This document shows positions 12,104-13,020 of a DNA stretch of 13,020 nucleotides, one piece after another; within the stretch, counting starts at the first letter, position 1; each line of letters starts with the position of its first letter. Origin of the DNA: Oribacterium sp. UBA3737. Lineage in GTDB: Bacteria; Bacillota_A; Clostridia; Lachnospirales; Lachnospiraceae. The notes beneath the pieces are model-generated. The model made no database searches. It saw only the letters and a list, made by a program, of their open reading frames with translations, and had not been told where the DNA came from. The stretch lies in the NCBI GenBank assembly GCA_002371295.1, contig DFGZ01000316.1:1-13020 (forward strand), written 5' to 3'. Position numbers and translations under genes: made by a program.

Positions 12104-13020
12104 TTACTGCGCAAGATCCGACGCCCTGGTGCGGAACTCGATCTTGCAGGATACGTCCGCACCTTCCGCGTTCAGCTTCGCGACTTCCTCTGTGAAGGTG
12201 ACCCGGATGGTTCCATCTGGATCGATGGCGTAGTTGGCGATCACATTCTCATCCGCGTCCACGATCTCACCATAGGATTCCTCAACGCTGGTGATCTCAG
12301 CAGGTACGTGATAGATCAGTGTCCGCATGTCCTCGCTCAGTGTCTCCGGCTTCACAGTGTAGATCACACGGAATCGAAGTACCTGGTCCGAATCGACCTC
12401 TATCGCGGATCCGTCTTCAGACTCTGCCGTATTCCAGCCGTCATCTGTCTTGACCTCAAGTCCTACAGAGTCGATCCACTTCTCGTCCAGAAGTTCGCCT
12501 TCCGTCTCGACATAGACCTCATCTTTTGACTTCTCGCGAACTCCGGGTTCGCGGGCGGCTGTTTCCTCAGTCTCTGTCTCAGCCGCTTCCGCAGCATCCT
12601 CTTCCGTCTCTGCTTCGGCTGCTGCCTCAGCAGCTTCTTCCGATTCCGTTTCGGCTTCTTCCCCGGTCTCCGCCGCCGTCAGGCCAGAAGCCTCTTCTGC
12701 TTCCGTCTCATCCGGCTCCGCGGCTGTTTCGGTTTCCGACTCCTCTACTGCAGCAGCCTCTTCAGTTTCCGCCTCAGCGGGCTCTTCGGTTCCCGCCTGA
12801 ACACTCGACTCCGTCTCAACCTCCGGATTAACCGCCGCGGTCAATTCGGTCTCGGCAGCTTCATTTTCAGATGCCGCCATCTCCGGCTCTTCCGAAGCAG
12901 CTTCCTCGGTCTGAAGCACAGCCTCTTCCTTCTCTTCGTTATCAGCCTCAGGCGCGGCTGTCTCTACAACGGCTTCAGATGTTGCCGTCTCCTCAACCGC
13001 CTCCGGTGCGGCTGTCTCTT
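12104..13020 (-). CDS. Acidic Glu/Ala/Thr-rich surface protein, C-terminal 304 residues, ends without anchor
   Basis: The frame is open to the right edge, so the start and any signal peptide are outside the window. About 160 visible residues are low-complexity and rich in E, A and T. A folded region of about 135 residues follows, from VYVETEG to the stop. It resembles the Ig-like adhesive domain of Cna-type and SpaA-type adhesins: IYHVPAEI is the strand-turn of such domains, and NYAIDPDGTIRVTFTEE the strand pair near its end. The protein stops shortly after (ASDLAQ), before the strands that normally complete the fold and with no LPXTG motif or membrane helix. It may be a secreted form, or the remnant of a longer adhesin cut by deletion or frameshift. 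The 120 bases after the stop do not resume recognisable adhesin sequence in the other two frames. The gene lies upstream of the pilin in the same direction. Confidence 0.75.
   Translation of the reverse strand, partial: ETAAPEAVEETATSEAVVETAAPEADNEEKEEAVLQTEEAASEEPEMAASENEAAETELTAAVNPEVETESSVQAGTEEPAEAETEEAAAVEESETETAAEPDETEAEEASGLTAAETGEEAETESEEAAEAAAEAETEEDAAEAAETETEETAAREPGVREKSKDEVYVETEGELLDEKWIDSVGLEVKTDDGWNTAESEDGSAIEVDSDQVLRFRVIYTVKPETLSEDMRTLIYHVPAEITSVEESYGEIVDADENVIANYAIDPDGTIRVTFTEEVAKLNAEGADVSCKIEFRTRASDLAQ
12547..13020 (-). repeat. Low-complexity acidic coding repeat
   Basis: Degenerate GAG-AC-GAG and GAG-GCN units encode tracts such as EAETEE and ETETEE. A longer unit, GAGACAGCCGC, recurs 54 bases apart near the right edge. 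It probably forms an extended, negatively charged stalk. Confidence 0.7.

Noticed and set aside
12526..12831. A plus-strand Pro/Leu-rich frame
   Set aside because: It is the shadow of the acidic Glu/Ala repeat coding on the minus strand, without a start signal.

Overview
The window looks like the chromosome of a Gram-positive, low-to-mid G+C member of the Clostridia, most likely a gut Lachnospiraceae-type organism. The evidence is strong AGGAGG-type ribosome binding sites, LPXTG-like sortase signals followed by a membrane segment and a basic tail, and the Cna-B, pilin D2 and choice-of-anchor A domains of sortase-anchored surface proteins. No rRNA, tRNA, CRISPR array or transposase gene was found, so the family assignment is an inference.

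Four surface-protein genes lie on the minus strand. From right to left, the order of transcription, they are: the C-terminal part of a very acidic Glu/Ala/Thr-rich protein that stops inside an Ig-like domain (12104-13020, entering from the right edge); a 525-residue major pilin shaft subunit with an LPSTG signal (10360-11937); a 1494-residue adhesin with choice-of-anchor A and Cna-B domains and an MPATG signal (5231-9715); and, after an interruption, a second large adhesin leaving at the left edge (1-2452, 817 residues visible). The two large adhesins share a diverged N-terminal cassette but carry different bodies. No sortase or signal peptidase gene is present, so the assembly machinery must be elsewhere.

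The adhesin array is interrupted at 2700-5120 by two small units. One is a minus-strand AAA+ ATPase of the AAA_14/DUF4143 type (2734-4005), whose promoter and leader are covered by five degenerate repeats at an exact 23-bp spacing (4056-4170). A perfect 15-bp inverted repeat (2712-2726 and 4402-4416) brackets this unit. The other is a plus-strand toxin-antitoxin module, an AbrB-type antitoxin (4541-4894) overlapping a RelE/ParE-type toxin (4842-5120). It has a recognisable promoter, a palindromic candidate operator, and a terminator shared convergently with the large adhesin.

The 644-bp gap between the pilin and the large adhesin has no gene but holds five separate inverted repeats. The items most worth a second look are the 23-bp array on the ATPase promoter with its flanking inverted repeats, the Cna-B domain of the large adhesin split by about 265 residues, the shared N-terminal cassette, and the structured pilin-adhesin gap.
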